The notes under the pieces are model-generated. The model made no database searches, was not told where the DNA came from, and saw only the letters and a list, made by a program, of their open reading frames with translations. DNA of 64,000 nucleotides. Origin: Aurantiochytrium sp. KH105 (lineage: Eukaryota; Sar; Bigyra; Thraustochytrida; Thraustochytriidae). The stretch spans positions 83,502 through 147,501 of the forward strand of contig BGKB01000174.1 of NCBI GenBank assembly GCA_003116975.1. The letters run 5' to 3'. This document shows positions 60,484-64,000 of the stretch, piece after piece (position 1 is the first letter of the stretch; each line of letters opens with the position of its first letter). The position numbers were made by a program, and so were the translations under genes.

Positions 60484-61919
60484 TCACTTGGAGGCATCCA
60501 GCAGCTTGGAGGCAGCAGCGGAAATTTCGGGATCCGACTTGCAGTAGGCGAAGCGAAGGACATTGTCCGAAAGCTCGCGATTGCCCGGCGAATAAAACCC
60601 AGAGATCGGGATGCCCGTAATACCAAGCTTCTTGGTGAGCCACTCGTTGACGCGAACGTCACGCGCAACGCCAACCGCTGACTCCACAGGGACCTCGTCA
60701 AGCAAGCTCGAGGTGTCGGCGAGCACAAAGTAGCCACCCTGGGGAATAATAGGCTTCATACCCGCCGCGGATAGAGCAGAGCAAAGCGCGTCACGCTTTG
60801 CTTGCAGCGTGGCAGCCAGGGACTCGTAGTACCCGACCTCTTCGGCAGTTTCAAAGGCGCGAGCGACACCGACCTGAAGTGGCGTTGGTGCGCAAAAGGC
60901 AATAATACTTTGAGTTTCGTGCAGCGGGGCAACGAGATGCGCAGGGCCGATGCAGTAACCAACGCGCCAGCCCGTGCAGGAAAAGGTTTTCCCGGCTGAA
61001 AAGAGTGAGATGGTCCGGTCCCACATGCCGTCAATCAAGGCAAATCTTTCGTGCGGAAGGCCGTCAAAGGTCATGAACTCGTAGACTTCGTCCGAGAGCA
61101 CGACGAGTTGCGGGTGTTTCCGAACGATCGTAGCAATCTCCTCGAGCTCTTGGCGAGTAAAGACCTTGCCCGTCGGGTTGTGAGGCGTGTTCAGCACGAG
61201 CACCTTGGTCTTGCTCGTGATGGCCTTGTCGAGCTCATCCACGTCGAGCTTAAAGTCGCCCGCGGATGTGGCGCCCGGCGTCTGACGCAGAGGCACGCCC
61301 TGGGTTTGGACGCCGAGAAGGTCGGCCGCCTTCTTGTAGGCGTCAAAGTAGGGCTCTACGCAGAGCACCGTGTCGCCCTCGTCACAAAAGCTGACGAGAA
61401 TATTGTAGATTCCCTCTTGCGCGCCGCTGCACACCGCAATCTCGGACATGGCGTCGAGGTTTCTGTTAAACAAGGGATCGTAAATGGACTTTAAGGTTTC
61501 AACCAGGACCGGGTTGCCAGCGGGCCGCGTATACTGGTTGTGGTTGTCCGTGATGGCGTCTGCCGCGCACTTTTTCACAAAGTCTGGCGTCGGGAAGCTT
61601 GGGAACTGTGCGTGCGAATGTACGTGCGCGTGTCCGTGCGCGCGGACGTGCGTGCGTTACGAAGTCGTCAGTCTCTCCTGCCGCGGCTACGGCGCACGTC
61701 CTCGCCAGCTCGACATCGAGGTCCATGACGTCGTCAAAGAAGGGTTCGGTCAAGTCAACTCACGCCCTGGCCCAGATTCACGCTGCCGTACTCGGCCGCC
61801 ATGGCCGTCGCCGCCGCGAAGATGTTGCCGGTGCCGCCATTCAGGCGCGACTCGAGCCGTCGCGCGAGGGTCGCCATGCCGCGCATCCTGGGTGTCTCGC
61901 TGCCCGTTGCCCGGCTCAT
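60484..61919 (-). CDS. Class I aminotransferase, kynurenine/glutamine transaminase type (spliced)
   Basis: Exons 61764-61919 and 60484-61605 join in phase 0 across a 158-base intron (GTGAGT...CAG) to give 425 aa. The splice restores the family motif NLGQGFPSFPTPDFV, which strongly supports it. Fold-type I PLP features: NTPHNPTGKVF, LSDEVYEF, the Schiff-base Lys in SAGKTFSCTGWRVGY, and the substrate Arg in NVLRFAYCKSD. These are typical of KYAT1/KYAT3 (kynurenine-oxoglutarate and cysteine-S-conjugate lyase) enzymes. The first 35 residues are Arg/Ala/Ser-rich (MSRATGSETPRMRG, TLARRLESRL) and could target mitochondria. Exact amino-donor preference cannot be read from the sequence. Confidence 0.92.
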
Positions 61920-63131
61920 ACGCGTGTGGCAATCCTTTCGTGTTTGGATCTCTCACCACTGCTCTGATGATGACTCCCCCTCCTTTCTCATCAGCCTGGG
62001 CTTGTGCATGCAATCCACAAAAATGGCCGAGAAAAGACCCATCGTTCCTCGATTCGGCGCTCGATGTCGCGCGTCTTGGAGTAAAGGAGTCTCACGGTGC
62101 GTGGGTGAGCAACAAAAGCCACCAAAAGCTAGCCTTGCCTTGCCTTGCCTTGCCTTGCCTGCTGCAGCTGCAGACAGACGCCAAAGAGTTGTATCGTTAT
62201 AACCTGGGAGTACACGGACGTCCAGACGAATCTGCTCAGCGCCGCTTGAGATCAATCTTGATCGGTGCCTATGATCAACCAACTCGCTGTGCACCTTTGA
62301 TGTGTTGAATTTGAAAAGATCGTTTTCATCCGCCGGAGAATCCGCTTTCGAGGGGGTGCGCATCGACTCTACTACTATTACGACCTCCGCTCCCTACACA
62401 TTCGCTTCTTCGACTGGAGTCGGCATCAGGTGGTTAGTTGCTCGAACAAAAACCAAGTAAGGCTGCCGTACAACACCGTCATGGATTTGGCGGACATGGA
62501 GCGCGCGGCTGGCTTTCGCGCAGAGCCTCCACTGCTCACTTCCGTACAGAGCCTCCAATGCTCCAAAGCTGCCATTGTCGTTTCATAAAGTAAGTGGCGC
62601 ACACAAAGACGATGACTACCCTGTCGAGATGGTGTTGTCATTATAGAAGCCAGGCTGTTCCGTTGCCCCGACCTACGTTGCTCCGCCCCACTATCGCTGA
62701 CGTCGCCGCCGCTGTTCAATCGCGGCTAGAGCTAGCCCGCTTCAGGCTTGTTGATCCGTTGAGCGAATGTCTGCACTGAAAACGCTTCGGCTGGTTCAAT
62801 TGGCCCACCATCATGTCGTGAATGGAAGAAAAAGAGGAAACGTTGCTGTCATTATTTGGGCAGTGTTTGTCAGTCAGTCAGGCGCGACCGGAACGTTTCA
62901 TATCATCTTGCTGGTCGCGCCTTTTTTGTTGTCCCGCCGGCATTTGATTGCGAACAACGTCTTTCTTGCCCAACGTCCTCACGCAAACGCGCAACGAAGC
63001 TCACTAGGTTGAAAGCTTGGTTGCATTCGGCTTAGAGAGCGGCATCACCGAGACCGTCTGCACTTGCGTGAGCGGAAGGGACAATTGCTCTGCGACGCAT
63101 CTTTTCGTGCTGCGCCGTATTGTCAGCTGCC
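61920..63131. other. Divergent interval, aminotransferase / LRR gene
   Basis: 1.2 kb with a CCTTG pentamer array (about 62130-62159). Short frames on both strands show no domain. It presumably includes both promoters. Confidence 0.45.
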
Positions 63132-64000
63132 ATGGCTTCGACGAGATGGAGAGCGAGACTTGCCGTTGCTGCTTTGAGCTTACACTGCGCAAATGCCGCG
63201 TCTTTCTCGTGCAATGGTGACTCCTCATGCGATCCCAGCGCCATCCCCTCATCGACAACTCGAATCGTTGGCAATGGCTTGAGCGAGTTTCCAGATCTCT
63301 CGGGCTTGACGGACTTGCGTCATGTGTAAGTGTGACCCTGACGATTCTGACCACACATATAATTCCGGTCAAGTCGAGCGTTCAGGCCGCTGACAGGTGC
63401 TATTCTCTGACAGTAATTTGTACTCTGGTGGCATCCCGTCAGTTCCCGACGTGCTCACCACGCTCACGGCCCTGACTTTCCTGTAAGTACCCCTCGTATA
63501 AGGAATGCTCTGTTGGGCAAAGGACTTTGGTTTATCGACTTACATGATTGTTGTGCGTGCAGGAACTTAAATGACAATCAGCTCACCGCTCTTCCTGAGG
63601 GATTCTCTGCGCTGACAAACGTAGGCTGGTTGTAAGTCCACCAAGGCCCGAGGTGACGACGGTGACGAGAAGGACGAGAAGGACGAGAATGACGCTGATC
63701 CGATGGAGAATGCTGTAGGGGACTTGCTTCAAATCAGCTCACAGGCTTTTCAGAGAATTTGTCTGAGCTCTCACATCTAAGTTATCTGTATGTTGCCGCA
63801 TTTCCATCAGATTTCTGTCCTTTACTGACGCAAACATGAGATAATTGATTAGAAATCTCAATGGAAACAAGCTCACGGAGTATCCCAATATGACGCACCC
63901 GGAATTGTCCAAATTGTGAGTTTTCAGGCCGGGGGCAGTCACATTTATATTTCTGCAACTAATTTCTGAAGTGCGTTTTTAGCACTGATTTATTACTCGT
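63132..64000 (+). CDS. Secreted or receptor-like LRR protein, one exon per repeat (3' partial)
   Basis: Exon 1 (63132-63325) encodes a signal peptide (MASTRWRARLAVAALSLHCANA) and a Cys-bearing cap. Then come exons 63414-63482, 63563-63631, 63719-63787 (each 69 bases, 23 aa) and 63853-63915 (63 bases). Every intron is in phase 2, with donors GTAAGT, GTAAGT, GTAAGT, GTATGT and GTGAGT, and is 65-88 bases long. Each exon encodes one leucine-rich repeat, for example NLNDNQLTALPEGFSALTNV and GLASNQLTGFSENLSELSHL. The gene continues past the window edge; a further acceptor may lie near 63982. It is probably an extracellular recognition protein. What follows the LRRs (TM, kinase, ROCO) is unknown. 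Confidence 0.85.

Overview
This is nuclear DNA of a unicellular eukaryote, not a prokaryote. Genes are dense and mostly intron-poor. The few introns are short with GTRNGT donors and AG acceptors, and standard stops (TAA, TAG, TGA) end clear genes. GC is high, with many microsatellites and poly-Q, poly-A and Asp/Glu tracts. The gene mix fits a stramenopile, and I think most likely a thraustochytrid (labyrinthulomycete): a C-x4-C-x9-C-x2-H 'HGG' repeat protein, a plant-type RHL1, an animal/fungal-type kinetochore scaffold, CEP44, and LRR genes with one exon per repeat. This assignment is inference from gene content.

Layout. 1-9 kb: a 5'-truncated SAM-domain protein with a C-terminal acyl-protein-thioesterase-like domain (+), a 12-copy Cys/His repeat protein (-), a gene-free stretch with degenerate 59-bp repeats, and a UBA5-like E1 (-). 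9-15 kb: NOP10 (+), an RHL1-like topoisomerase VI partner (-), a single-chain prolyl hydroxylase/GlcNAc-transferase (+) and NUS1 (+). 15-27 kb: a KNL1-like kinetochore scaffold (-), QSOX (+), a membrane-anchored Sec14 protein (+) and a CHCT-domain protein (-). 27-40 kb: a giant IQ/p25-alpha/WW/B-box protein (+), NAA10 (-), a coiled-coil protein (-), Ran (-) and PHF5A (+). 40-48 kb is the accessory part: 26-bp tandem repeats, a decayed THAP/DDE_Tnp_4 transposase, a low-complexity frame broken only by TGA codons, and about 2.7 kb of GC-rich sequence without a recognisable gene. 48-64 kb: a DCD/Trf4-like nucleotidyltransferase/RRM protein (+), a divergent kinesin (+), CEP44 (-), an exact 109-bp duplication around a single N, a kynurenine-type aminotransferase (-), and the start of an LRR receptor-like gene (+) that runs off the window.

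How the genes relate. They are mostly housekeeping and not an operon-like pathway. Several act in division and the microtubule cytoskeleton (KNL1-like, CEP44, kinesin, Ran, the p25-alpha/IQ protein); I treat that as coincidence unless synteny shows otherwise. The most notable item is the fused PHD-type prolyl hydroxylase and Skp1-type GlcNAc-transferase, which would put the first two steps of a cytoplasmic oxygen-sensing glycosylation pathway on one polypeptide. Next come the DCD-TENT-RRM fusion, the IQ/p25-alpha/WW/B-box fusion, the kinetochore repeat array, and the one-exon-per-repeat LRR gene.
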